A DNA stretch of 64,000 nucleotides, taken from positions 11,175 through 75,174 of the forward strand of contig DIYH01000018.1 of assembly GCA_002435755.1 (NCBI GenBank). Reading direction: 5' to 3'. This document shows, in pieces, positions 1 through 8,718 of this stretch. This DNA comes from Flammeovirgaceae bacterium UBA6059. GTDB taxonomy: Bacteria > Bacteroidota > Bacteroidia > Cytophagales > Cyclobacteriaceae. Position 1 is the first letter of the stretch. Each line of letters opens with the position of its first letter. Under the pieces are notes generated by a model. The model worked only from the letters and a program-made list of their open reading frames with translations. It made no database searches and was not told the DNA's origin. The position numbers and the translations under genes are program-made.

Positions 1-464
1 ACCAAGGATTCATATTTATTGGATTGATGAACGTGGATGGCGAACCTTATGTTATTGAATACAATGTGCGCATGGGTGACCCTGAAACTGAGGTTGTAAT
101 GCCGCGCATCAAGTCTGATCTGGTTGAACTACTCGAAGCTACTGCCACTGGTCAGTTAGATTCTATAGATCTTCATATTGACGAGCGGACTGCTGCTACA
201 GTAATGTTAGTAAGTGAGGGATACCCCGGTAGCTATGCAAAAGGTCATAGTATTTCAGGATTAGATATGACGAAGGATACTGTGGTATTTCATGCTGGCA
301 CCAAGGTAGTTGACGGTCAAACTACAACCAATGGCGGCCGTGTGATTGCATGTACCGGCTTGGGTGTTGATATGAAGGAGGCGCTTAAAAAGAGCTATGC
401 TGCTGTAAAAACTATTGATTGGCCTGGTAAAAACTACCGGTCCGACATTGGATTTGATCTTTAG
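1..464 (+). CDS. purD: Phosphoribosylamine-glycine ligase, C-terminal part
   Basis: This is the 3' end of a gene that begins outside the window; the reading frame is open from position 3. The visible part carries the strongly conserved segment VIEYNVRMGDPETE, which is the ATP-grasp metal- and nucleotide-binding loop of PurD, followed by the C-terminal domain with the typical GYPGSYAKG stretch. The enzyme joins glycine to phosphoribosylamine using ATP, the second step of purine synthesis, in the cytoplasm. About 150 of roughly 430 residues are present. The internal TTG at 24 and ATG at 27 are not starts. No terminator is apparent before the next gene 89 bases downstream. Confidence 0.95.
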   Translation, partial: QGFIFIGLMNVDGEPYVIEYNVRMGDPETEVVMPRIKSDLVELLEATATGQLDSIDLHIDERTAATVMLVSEGYPGSYAKGHSISGLDMTKDTVVFHAGTKVVDGQTTTNGGRVIACTGLGVDMKEALKKSYAAVKTIDWPGKNYRSDIGFDL

Positions 465-522
465 ATTGATTCAGTCCCCTTCCGCAAATGATGTGCATTG
501 ATGTAGTTATATTAGTAGCTGG

Positions 523-531
523 TATAATTTG
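523..531 (+). promoter_or_regulatory. Possible -7 box for ricT-gldH
   Basis: The bases TATAATTTG resemble the Bacteroidota -7 element TAnnTTTG with one extra base. An ATTG 22 bases upstream could serve as the -33 element. It would give a leader of about 15 bases before the ATG at 554. Weak match. Confidence 0.25.
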
Positions 532-553
532 AACAACAGTAACTTAACATAGA

Positions 554-1744
554 ATGGGGTGTAGTACTTGTGCTACCAAAGCCGATGGAAGTGTGTCCGG
601 TTGTAACAACAATGGAGCTTGTGGTACCGGAGGCTGTAATAAAATGAATGTCTTCGACTGGTTATCAAATATGGACTTACCAGTAGTTGATGAGTTTGAT
701 ATAGTAGAGGTGCGGTTTAAGAATGGTCGCAAAGATTTCTTTCGCAATAACAATAATCTTGATCTGACTACTGGAGAGGCAGTAGTCGTGGATGTCCCTA
801 ATGGACATCATGTTGGATATATTTCTTTGCAAGGCGAATTGGTACGCCTCCAGATGCAAAAGAAAAAAATCTCTGCTGATGATGATATCAGAGGTATTTA
901 TAGAATCGCCACGATCAAGGATCTGGAAAAATTCGAATCAGTTCAAAATCGCGAGATGCCAACACTGTTTCGTACAAGAGAAATCATCCAACAATTGAAA
1001 CTTGGTATGAAGCTTACTGATGTAGAATATCAGGCGGATAATACAAAAGCTACTTTTTATTATTCTGCAGAGGACCGGGTCGACTTTCGTGAACTCATAA
1101 AAGTACTTGCAGGCGAATTCAAGATACGGGTAGAGATGCGTCAAATAAGTTTGCGTCAGGAAGCAGGAAGGCTGGGAGGTATAGGGAGTTGTGGTCGAGA
1201 GCTCTGTTGCTCTACGTGGCTTAGCGATTTCAAAACTGTCTCAACGAGTGCTGCCAGGTATCAGAACCTCTCGTTAAATCCAAGTAAGCTTTCAGGTCAG
1301 TGTGGAAGGCTGAAGTGTTGTCTTAACTATGAGCTTGAAACCTACATGGATGCACTTAAGGGCATACCTAAGGCAGACGCTGTTGAAACTGATAAGGGGA
1401 AAGCGAGACTCCAAAAAACTGACATCTTCAAGAAGATCATGTGGTATGGCTACAGCAATGAAAACACATGGCACCCTGTAGAGGCTTCTCGGGTACAGGA
1501 GATCGTCACCATGAACAAAAACGGGAAGAAGCCTGCCACTTTATATGAAGATGAGCTAGGTACCGAGCAGGCTGAAGTCCAAACGCTCAACAGTGATCTG
1601 GAGCGACTAGACAAGAAGTTTAAAGGCAAGTCCAAAAACAAGAACAAGAAGCGACGCAACAAAAGGAGAGGTCGTGATAATCGTTCTAATAATGCTAATT
1701 CACAGCAAGCACCTAAGAACCAAAGGAACAAGTCAAGGAAATAG
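554..1744 (+). CDS. ricT: PSP1 domain protein, RicT (YaaT) family
   Basis: A 396-residue cytoplasmic protein of the PSP1/RicT family. The PSP1 core spans roughly residues 100-290 and contains two paired-cysteine motifs, GSCGRELCCSTW (around 211) and SGQCGRLKCCLNYE (around 247). In Bacillus RicT, which acts with RicA and RicF in RNA maturation and bears iron-sulfur clusters, cysteines of this type are known; whether that holds here is inference. Two additions stand out: an N-terminal stretch of about 30 residues with six cysteines, and a Lys/Arg/Asn-rich tail from about residue 355 that looks disordered and nucleic-acid binding. gldH starts one base after the stop, so the two genes are almost certainly co-transcribed, an arrangement I recall from other Bacteroidota. 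Family assignment is firm; function is not. Confidence 0.9.
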   Translation: MGCSTCATKADGSVSGCNNNGACGTGGCNKMNVFDWLSNMDLPVVDEFDIVEVRFKNGRKDFFRNNNNLDLTTGEAVVVDVPNGHHVGYISLQGELVRLQMQKKKISADDDIRGIYRIATIKDLEKFESVQNREMPTLFRTREIIQQLKLGMKLTDVEYQADNTKATFYYSAEDRVDFRELIKVLAGEFKIRVEMRQISLRQEAGRLGGIGSCGRELCCSTWLSDFKTVSTSAARYQNLSLNPSKLSGQCGRLKCCLNYELETYMDALKGIPKADAVETDKGKARLQKTDIFKKIMWYGYSNENTWHPVEASRVQEIVTMNKNGKKPATLYEDELGTEQAEVQTLNSDLERLDKKFKGKSKNKNKKRRNKRRGRDNRSNNANSQQAPKNQRNKSRK

Positions 1745-1745
1745 C

Positions 1746-2231
1746 ATGCACTACGTTAGGCAATCTATCGGATCATTTTTTTTCTTACTCTTGTTGATGT
1801 CGGCCTGTGATTTCGATAAAATATATGATGACTATGTCGATATGGACAATCAGGTGTGGCATGTTGATACACTACCACATTTTCAATTCGAAGTGCTAGA
1901 CAACAGCTTACCCTATCAAATAGATTATAAAATCAGATATGCATTGGGGTACCCTTACCAGAACCTCTATGTGACTTACTATTTGGAAGATGAGGAGGAA
2001 AATCTAGTGTCCTCTGATCTCCAGGAAATTGTACTCTTTGATTCGAAGACGGGTGAACCTCGCGGCAGTGGTCTTGGGGATATATTTGATTATGAGGTGA
2101 CAGGACTTTCAGAAGTGACGTTCCCCAATGCCGGAAAGTATCATTTCAGGCTGAAACAGTTCATGCGTCAGGAGGAGTTACCTTTTGTTATGTCTGTCGG
2201 CATAGCTGTGAGACCCGTCACACAAGAGTAG
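1746..2231 (+). CDS. gldH: Gliding motility lipoprotein GldH
   Basis: A 161-residue lipoprotein starting at the ATG one base after ricT. The N terminus is a type II signal peptide with lipobox LLLMSAC, and the mature part begins CDFDKIYDDY, followed by the beta-rich GldH domain with the YQNLYVTYYLED segment and a C-terminal FVMSVGIAVRP. GldH is needed for gliding in Flavobacterium johnsoniae; its exact role is unresolved. It is probably anchored in an envelope membrane facing the periplasm. An upstream in-frame start at 1674 would lie inside ricT and is rejected because it would bury the signal peptide. The last 14 bases overlap the 3' end of the convergent helicase gene. Confidence 0.88.
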   Translation: MHYVRQSIGSFFFLLLLMSACDFDKIYDDYVDMDNQVWHVDTLPHFQFEVLDNSLPYQIDYKIRYALGYPYQNLYVTYYLEDEEENLVSSDLQEIVLFDSKTGEPRGSGLGDIFDYEVTGLSEVTFPNAGKYHFRLKQFMRQEELPFVMSVGIAVRPVTQE

Positions 2232-5200
2232 AGATGAACCTGTCAAGGCGCTCTTTGATAGCTTCACGGTCCATCCAGTACTCTCGGCTAAAGAAACCGC
2301 GAAACTTCCAGTTCTTCTTACTAAGCGTAAGCGGTTTATAAACATGGACCTCCTTAACAGAAATGGCATTGTGATAGAGCTCATCATCTGTGATGATCAA
2401 GCCTTGATACCCCGCGTTCACCTTCACCGATAGGTCTGCAAAGGGCAACTCCCTGGTCATATTCACATGTTCAAAACTATTTAGCGGTAGCTGCGACAGC
2501 TTCGTCGAAAGGTGCCAATCGGGACTGGAATCCACCAACCCTCCTCCAATTTTCAACTTCCCTTGTGATACTTTGTATGCATATTCCAGATAGCGCTTCA
2601 GCAGTTTTGGTCCCTCATTTTTAGCATTATCTATAGCCAGTTGGTTCGGTTTTATACTGGTTACCACAATGACCTGCTCTCGTGCCCTGGTCACTGCCAC
2701 ATTCAACCTATTCTCACCACCAGGTACATTCAGAGAGCCAAACTTCATATTGAACCGGCCTTCTGAGTCGGGGGCATAACCAATAGAGAAAATGATAATG
2801 TCTTTCTCATCTCCCTGCACGTTCTCTATGTTTTTGACAAACAGGTTTTCCGGTAGGATAAGGTCACGGTCATTTGCGGCCTGGTCAAGCAGGTCCAGTA
2901 TCAGTCCTTGTTGCCTAGCGTTGAAAGTTACCACTCCTATGCTCTTGTGAGGTTCGCTTTCAGTAAGGTTAGTTACTAAAGAAGCAACCTTTTCTGCCTC
3001 CTTAACATTCGTATTATCTTCCCATTCCCCATTTACTTTCAAATATTTAATGGGTTGTTGACCATCGTTAATCTCACGATGATCAGGTAGTAGCATGAGG
3101 TTGCCTTTATAAAAGTGCTGATTGGAGAATTCAATTAGCTCGAGTGACTTACTGCGATAGTGCCCTTTTAAAAAGAGTTGCATCAAGTATTGATTAGCAA
3201 GGCCCAACAATGAGTCGATTTCTAACTCGGGTACATCTTCATCATTGTCGTCTTCCCACCGCACCTTGTACAGGTCATTCGGCATCAACTGCTTGTCATC
3301 ACCGGTAATTACGACTTGCTTCCCCCGGTACATAGCAGGTATTCCTTTTTCAGCGAAACATTGAGAAGCTTCATCAAATATGACCAGATCAAACACTTCT
3401 TCCATTTGAAAAATCGCGGATGCTGATTCGGGAGAAGCCATCCAGCATGGTATCAGACTAAATACTTCGTCAGGATAATTCTTGATCAGTTTTCGTACAG
3501 GCCATATACGACGTTTTTTAGTCACCTGATGATAGAGATCGCGATAGGTCACACGGTTATTCAACCTGTTAAACTCTAAATCATGATAGGTCCTTTCCCG
3601 CGCTTTCATCAGCAGTATGTCATTGCTGATCTTCATTTTCTCGATGACGCACTGTTGCAACGTCTTCTCTTGTTCTACGAGCTTCTGACTCGAAACACTT
3701 CGAAGTACTGGATACTTGGTTTCTATATGATCAATCCAAGCCAGGGAAATACTATTGTCCAATAACTGCTGGATACTTTCTGTATCAACCTCCTTTGACT
3801 CCTCTACCAAGCGATCGATCAACTCCAGTTCCGAGGTAGAAAAGTCCTTTTTGAGCTTGTCAAATTCGCATAGTGAATCAAAATCCTGCTTTAGTGCCTT
3901 CTGGATTTGATCCGTTTGTTCGGGAGATGTTGCTATCGTATGTATCTGGTTTTTAGTAAGAAAACGACTCCAGTCTTCCATTTTCTCAGGTATGGTCGCA
4001 TAGATCTCCAGCAACTGCGTGAAACGGTCTCTTAGCTCTTCATAGAACATACGATTGACTGGCAAAAAGGACTTGAAGTTCCGCAATGATCCGAAGATTA
4101 ATGCTGCTGAAACTGCCTGTTTTTGAAAGTAAAACCAGTTCTGTACTTCTATTTTACGGTAGTTAGCCGGGAAGTCCTGCAGCCATTTTTGGCCTTTGAT
4201 CTTAGAGAGGTTGTGCTCAAGGTTTAGCCGGTTATCGACTTTTTCGATGAGCATATTGAAACTGTCTTTAGAGCTATTCTTCAAGCCGTTGGCAACCAGG
4301 ACACGCGTTATAAATACCTTATCTTTGGAAAAAAGGCGCCAGTAAAACCACTTAAAGACACTTTTTCTTGTTTTTATGGCTCGTTCCAGTACTTCTTGGA
4401 ACCTCCCCAATGCTTCCTTAGGCAAGCTACTTTCGGGTCCTACACCTTTATAACATTGCATCACAAGACGTTCCATATTTGATATCCAAAGTGGATCAGG
4501 TGTAATATCTACCTCCACCATATGGCGGAAGTATTGGTACACTGTCTTGTCCTTAAGTATGGCCAGTAGCTCCTCTACTTTTGATTTTTTCTCCAGTACC
4601 TCCTCCGCTTCCTCCAAAGTGACTGTTTGATGAGTAAGCTCCACCGTCCTGTTAGAAATTCCTTGTCTGTAACCCGGAATTTCGTTCAGACATCTTTTGA
4701 TCTCATTGAACTCGTGAACCCCAAAATCAGCAAATGACTTGCGATTACTCAATACGTATTCAGGGCTAAAAAAACGCTTGCCATAGTTGATATATTGGCT
4801 GAGTTTTGATTTGAATTCATCGATCTTATCATACGACAAGTCATTGTAGTATTGCTTGACATTGATCGATACAGCATGCGGATCAGAGGTCAGATATAGC
4901 TCCTTGACTGTTTTACCACACTCTGACTCATCAAACAAAGCAAACTTGAACTCCTCCAATTCTTCGTTAAGTCTGTCAATCTCTCGGCTTACTTTAAGAA
5001 ACTGCCGTTCTAAGTGAATGGTATCAAGAGAGTTGTTTCTATTCTCATAGTCTTGGATACGATCAATCTGGTCTGCCAACTGTTCATAGATGCTTTTACG
5101 ATCATTTTTAAAATCGTGCATCAAACCTACAAACTGGTCTATCCCAATCTCTTTGAGGCGCTTAAACACTACGTCTAATGCTGCCTTCTTTTGGCACACA

Positions 5201-6246
5201 AGCAGTACGCTTTTGCCTCTGGCGATATAGTCAGAGATTAGATTGCAAATCAATTGTGACTTGCCGGTACCTGGTGGGCCCTGGACCACAACAGAATTTC
5301 CTTTTTTTATAGCCTTGATAGCATTTTCCTGATAGGCATCCAGCTTAAATGGCGTAAACGTTTGTTCTTCCTTGACCTTGTCTAAAAACCGGTAAGCCTC
5401 AGAATGTCTACTTAGATCTACCTCCTCCTTGTCTATGGTTCGGCTGGTAAAAAACTCCTCAAGACTGGTAACACTCGCTTGCTCTATGAGCTTGACATAA
5501 TCCGGAACCAGATAAGAACCAGCTTGCGGGAAAATCCCAAGAACGGCCTCTGGCATGAGCTTAAGCGTACCTTCCTTGTAGGCTTTGTCAAACTCTGCCT
5601 TTTTAAAAGGCTTGAAACTCTCCAAACGATCAGCAAAAAGGTCCTGGTTAAAATTGATCTCAAGACTACTCTCCTTCATCAGGTCATAGAGTTCAGTTCT
5701 GAATACCCTGGCTTCCTTGTCAAAATCATCAAATACTCGCTCTATAAGGTCTTCGTCCAGCTTTACACTATTAAAATGAGCATAGGCAAGTAAAAAAGTC
5801 TTATTCAGTGTTAGGTTGACATCCTTTCTTAGGTTAAGCACCCATTCATTACTCTTCTCCTCTATTCCTACCGGAAAAAATAGCAGAGGGCATCTAATCT
5901 GTGTGCCGTCAGAAAGCTTGCCATGAATAAAGGGCCAACCAACATACAAATCTTTGGCGCCTCGTTCCTCAAAGATGAGTCGTTCTATCCTTTGCAGCTT
6001 CTTGAGTCGCTGGCCCAACTTGTTAGAAGAGGCATCACGCGGGTCAATACTCGGGCACAACTTGATATCCTTTTTTTGACCTATGACCGCTGAGATAAGC
6101 TGAAAAGAGCTATCGCCAGAAGCAAAATCAAAATCATGAATATCAAGAAACTGATCTGAGATCAGTCGGAGTAAAAAAAGTGATCTATTATTGCCAGAGA
6201 GGTTGGTCAACCGTCTCAGGTAGGACTTGAGTATGTCTTGTACCAA
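2218..6246 (-). CDS. Superfamily I helicase with DUF4011-like N terminus and nuclease-like tail
   Basis: A 1,342-residue protein. Residues 1-30 (YLRRLTNLSGNNRSLFLLR) resemble the start of DUF4011. The helicase core has a Q-motif-like LDAYQENAI (302-310), Walker A GPPGTGKS (323-330), Walker B DEAS (about 957), motif III GDDKQL (about 984) and motif VI VTRAREQ (about 1187); some 600 mostly helical residues separate Walker A from Walker B. This is the Upf1/Dna2-like (SF1B) pattern. The last 75 residues read like the Vsr/DUF559-type nuclease fold seen at the end of related proteins, but the usual acidic-rich active-site segment is replaced by LIITDDELYHN, so cleavage activity is doubtful. The start is TTG; there is no ATG nearby. 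It lies 9 bases after the HhH membrane protein gene, so they are probably co-transcribed. Candidates: DNA repair helicase or an Hhe-like antiphage protein. Confidence 0.8.
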   Translation of the reverse strand: MVQDILKSYLRRLTNLSGNNRSLFLLRLISDQFLDIHDFDFASGDSSFQLISAVIGQKKDIKLCPSIDPRDASSNKLGQRLKKLQRIERLIFEERGAKDLYVGWPFIHGKLSDGTQIRCPLLFFPVGIEEKSNEWVLNLRKDVNLTLNKTFLLAYAHFNSVKLDEDLIERVFDDFDKEARVFRTELYDLMKESSLEINFNQDLFADRLESFKPFKKAEFDKAYKEGTLKLMPEAVLGIFPQAGSYLVPDYVKLIEQASVTSLEEFFTSRTIDKEEVDLSRHSEAYRFLDKVKEEQTFTPFKLDAYQENAIKAIKKGNSVVVQGPPGTGKSQLICNLISDYIARGKSVLLVCQKKAALDVVFKRLKEIGIDQFVGLMHDFKNDRKSIYEQLADQIDRIQDYENRNNSLDTIHLERQFLKVSREIDRLNEELEEFKFALFDESECGKTVKELYLTSDPHAVSINVKQYYNDLSYDKIDEFKSKLSQYINYGKRFFSPEYVLSNRKSFADFGVHEFNEIKRCLNEIPGYRQGISNRTVELTHQTVTLEEAEEVLEKKSKVEELLAILKDKTVYQYFRHMVEVDITPDPLWISNMERLVMQCYKGVGPESSLPKEALGRFQEVLERAIKTRKSVFKWFYWRLFSKDKVFITRVLVANGLKNSSKDSFNMLIEKVDNRLNLEHNLSKIKGQKWLQDFPANYRKIEVQNWFYFQKQAVSAALIFGSLRNFKSFLPVNRMFYEELRDRFTQLLEIYATIPEKMEDWSRFLTKNQIHTIATSPEQTDQIQKALKQDFDSLCEFDKLKKDFSTSELELIDRLVEESKEVDTESIQQLLDNSISLAWIDHIETKYPVLRSVSSQKLVEQEKTLQQCVIEKMKISNDILLMKARERTYHDLEFNRLNNRVTYRDLYHQVTKKRRIWPVRKLIKNYPDEVFSLIPCWMASPESASAIFQMEEVFDLVIFDEASQCFAEKGIPAMYRGKQVVITGDDKQLMPNDLYKVRWEDDNDEDVPELEIDSLLGLANQYLMQLFLKGHYRSKSLELIEFSNQHFYKGNLMLLPDHREINDGQQPIKYLKVNGEWEDNTNVKEAEKVASLVTNLTESEPHKSIGVVTFNARQQGLILDLLDQAANDRDLILPENLFVKNIENVQGDEKDIIIFSIGYAPDSEGRFNMKFGSLNVPGGENRLNVAVTRAREQVIVVTSIKPNQLAIDNAKNEGPKLLKRYLEYAYKVSQGKLKIGGGLVDSSPDWHLSTKLSQLPLNSFEHVNMTRELPFADLSVKVNAGYQGLIITDDELYHNAISVKEVHVYKPLTLSKKNWKFRGFFSREYWMDREAIKERLDRFISTLV

Positions 6247-6255
6247 ATCAACTTA

Positions 6256-7194
6256 TTAGTTGAATTTAAGATAAGGAAGGATTTTTTGAAATGTACTATC
6301 GTCTAAAATTTTAATGGCCCGCAGATCGTCAAAGTTATTATAGTGGCCATGTTGTATGCGATATTGTTCGATAGCATTTGATAGGTTGTAGTCAATGTAA
6401 GGATGCTTTCTCAGTTCTTCTGACTTTAAGAGATTCACTTCTAAGTACTCTACGCCACTAGTGTCTACCATAAAGTACCTGCTTAACTCATCGACTAACT
6501 CAGGATTTAACCCATACACCTCTTTGACTTGGTTAAAAGAGACATAACCGCCAAGTAGATCCCGATATTTTATGATGCGCTCTGACAAAACTGATCCAAT
6601 ACCTCGAATAAAGACAAGTTCTTCGGCTACAGCATTGTTCAAATCTTTGACTGCTACTACTTCCTCAGAAGTAAGCTTGTCATAATCAGTATCATCTTCA
6701 CTAAATTCATATTTACTATCATTTTGTAGAGCTTCTTCCATAGGCGGTATATCCACGAAAGGCCCTATCATTTCCAGGTGATCCAGTGAAATACCATATA
6801 TTTTCTGTAAGTCTTGGGCATCTTTAAAACTACCACCCGCACTACGATACTTTACAATCCTCTCGGCTATCCAAGGTTTAAAACCAAGGTCAGTTAGTTC
6901 CTCAGTACTAGCAGAATTAGGGTCAAAACGATGAAGTATTCCACCAGATTCATTGGTCGCTGTTACAGTAGGTTCTTCTTTTTCTTCAATAGAGGCTTCT
7001 GATGCAGCTACCCACTCCTGGAACTCTTTCAAGTATTCCTCGGTCGGCACCTCTCTAACAGGATAGATATATTTAAACCAAAGTGGGGCTGAAATAACAA
7101 TAAACAAAACGGGAATTAGAACTATGAACCCAATAGCCTCTCCCTTGGAAACCCCATAGAATGATATGAAATATCTTATAACCTTACCTAACAC
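6256..7194 (-). CDS. Membrane-anchored helix-hairpin-helix repeat protein (ComEA-like)
   Basis: A 312-residue protein with one N-terminal membrane helix (about residues 20-45, GFIVLIPVLFIVISAPLWF), an acidic linker and three repeats related to the ComEA helix-hairpin-helix unit: about 88-150 (begins FDPNSASTEEL), 185-242 (contains FIRGIGSVLSERIIKYRDLLGG) and 253-312. The middle repeat is the most canonical, with the G-I-G hairpin. Helix-hairpin-helix units bind the DNA backbone without sequence specificity; ComEA does this in the periplasm during DNA uptake. The membrane topology here suggests the repeats also face the periplasm, but that is inference. The start codon is GTG; I see no ATG in a sensible place. 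It heads a probable two-gene operon with the helicase downstream. Related multi-repeat proteins are common in Bacteroidota and usually annotated only by domain. Confidence 0.8.
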   Translation of the reverse strand: MLGKVIRYFISFYGVSKGEAIGFIVLIPVLFIVISAPLWFKYIYPVREVPTEEYLKEFQEWVAASEASIEEKEEPTVTATNESGGILHRFDPNSASTEELTDLGFKPWIAERIVKYRSAGGSFKDAQDLQKIYGISLDHLEMIGPFVDIPPMEEALQNDSKYEFSEDDTDYDKLTSEEVVAVKDLNNAVAEELVFIRGIGSVLSERIIKYRDLLGGYVSFNQVKEVYGLNPELVDELSRYFMVDTSGVEYLEVNLLKSEELRKHPYIDYNLSNAIEQYRIQHGHYNNFDDLRAIKILDDSTFQKILPYLKFN

Positions 7195-7341
7195 CTTACC
7201 GAAAACCCACAGCTGTGTAAAAATAAGGAAATAACTAACACATTATGCCAAAAAACTATTGGAGTCAGACTATCCTTATTTAAATAGATTCCAAATTAAA
7301 GCGCGGGTGATCTTGGTCATGACTATTGGCTCCAAACGAAC

Positions 7342-7349
7342 TAATTTTG
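7342..7349 (+). promoter_or_regulatory. -7 box candidate for hemA
   Basis: TAATTTTG matches TAnnTTTG exactly, 22 bases before the hemA ATG. No TTTG lies at the expected 19-21 base distance upstream; only TTG trinucleotides at off-spacing are present. Confidence 0.35.
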
Positions 7350-7371
7350 TTGATCGCCAATTTAACTATGC

Positions 7372-8643
7372 ATGCAGCAACAGTTTAAAGCAATCAGTCT
7401 TTCGTATAAGAGTGCACCTCTTGATATCAGGGAGCTCGTGTCGTTTGACGAAAAAGCCTGCAAACGACTACTGAATTACTTTAAAGAGTTCACCCCCATT
7501 TCTGAAGCTCTTGTTCTGTCTACATGCAATAGGACAGAGGTGTACTACGTGGCAGAAGAAAGCTGTCATGAAGAGGTTATAAAGCTTATAGGACTTGAAA
7601 GGCGCATCGATAATATTGGTGCATATGCTGACTATTTTCGGCAGATTAATCAGCCAGAAGATGCTGTAAAGCACCTTTTCAGAGTTTCTTTGGGACTTGA
7701 AGCTCAAGTGGTCGGTGATATGCAGATCAGCAATCAGGTGAAGAATGCATATCAATGGGCAGCAGACGAAGATATGGCAGGTCCTTTTCTTCATCGCATG
7801 ATGCACACGGTGTTCTTTACCAATAAAAGAGTTGTGCAGGAAACTCCATTCAGAGATGGGGCTGCCTCAGTTAGTTATGCAGCGGTCGAATTGATCGAGG
7901 AACTAACAGTCTCTTTTAGCAAACCTAAAGTCATGGTCCTTGGCTTGGGTGAGATTGGTGAAGATGTATGCAAAAATCTAGCAGATCATAGCAAAGCAGA
8001 GGTGTACATTGTTAATCGCACACTCGAAAAATCACTAACGTTAGCCAGCGAATGTGGCTTCTCTACAATTCCCTTTGAGTCGTTCAAGGATAAGATAGCA
8101 GAAATGGATGTGGTGATTTCATCGGTTATGATGGATAAGCCCTTACTCACTAAAAAGTTAATCAGTCAATCAGAGATATTAAGTCATAAAATACTTGTGG
8201 ACCTTTCTGTTCCGAGAAGTATTGAAAACAGTGTTGAGGATATACCAGGAGTATTGTTGTACAACATTGACAATATCCACAGTAAGGCCAATGCCACTCT
8301 GGAGAGGCGTGTGTCAGCAATTCCTCAAGTAGAAGGTATCGTCAATGAAGCAATCGCTGAATTCAGTGACTGGTCGAGAGAAATGGAAGTCTCTCCCACA
8401 ATCAAAAAACTAAAGAATGCGCTAGAGCAGATCAGGCAGGAGGAGCTAGCTCGTTACCTCAAATCATTGAACGATAAGGAGTCCGAAGTACTCGATAAGG
8501 CTACCAAAAGCATGATGCAAAAAATCATTAAATTGCCCGTCCTTCAATTAAAAGCTGCCTGTAAACGTGGTGAGGCAGAGACTTTGATAGATGTGCTCAA
8601 TGATCTTTTTGATCTGGAAAAAGATCAAGTCAAAGCCGAGTAA
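7372..8643 (+). CDS. hemA: Glutamyl-tRNA reductase
   Basis: HemA reduces glutamyl-tRNA with NADPH to glutamate-1-semialdehyde, the first committed step of the C5 route to haem and other tetrapyrroles. The 423-residue length is normal. The catalytic motif STCNRTE is at residues 50-56 with the nucleophilic cysteine at 52, the NADPH-binding segment GLGEIGED is near 191, and the C-terminal helical dimerisation domain ends with KLPVLQLKAACKRGEAETL. Translation probably starts at the ATG at 7372; an ATG four bases earlier is in another frame. The gene is divergent from the HhH gene, with 177 bases between them, and no other haem gene is nearby. Confidence 0.96.
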   Translation: MQQQFKAISLSYKSAPLDIRELVSFDEKACKRLLNYFKEFTPISEALVLSTCNRTEVYYVAEESCHEEVIKLIGLERRIDNIGAYADYFRQINQPEDAVKHLFRVSLGLEAQVVGDMQISNQVKNAYQWAADEDMAGPFLHRMMHTVFFTNKRVVQETPFRDGAASVSYAAVELIEELTVSFSKPKVMVLGLGEIGEDVCKNLADHSKAEVYIVNRTLEKSLTLASECGFSTIPFESFKDKIAEMDVVISSVMMDKPLLTKKLISQSEILSHKILVDLSVPRSIENSVEDIPGVLLYNIDNIHSKANATLERRVSAIPQVEGIVNEAIAEFSDWSREMEVSPTIKKLKNALEQIRQEELARYLKSLNDKESEVLDKATKSMMQKIIKLPVLQLKAACKRGEAETLIDVLNDLFDLEKDQVKAE

Positions 8644-8703
8644 CACTTGACTCCAAGACAGACCACTGCTAATAATCTCTTCTACAAGAGGGTGTATGTT
8701 ATG

Positions 8704-8711
8704 TAGTTTTG
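8704..8711 (+). promoter_or_regulatory. -7 box candidate immediately before the WG-repeat gene
   Basis: TAGTTTTG matches TAnnTTTG and ends only 7 bases before the ATG at 8719. If used, the transcript would begin at or within a base or two of the start codon. No clear -33 TTTG is visible. Confidence 0.3.
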
Positions 8712-8718
8712 CCCTGCG

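Noticed and set aside
1450..1731. Antisense 93-residue frame rich in Leu, Arg and Ser opposite the end of ricT
   Set aside because: It mirrors the Lys/Arg/Asn-rich tail of ricT; composition is an artefact of the opposite strand.
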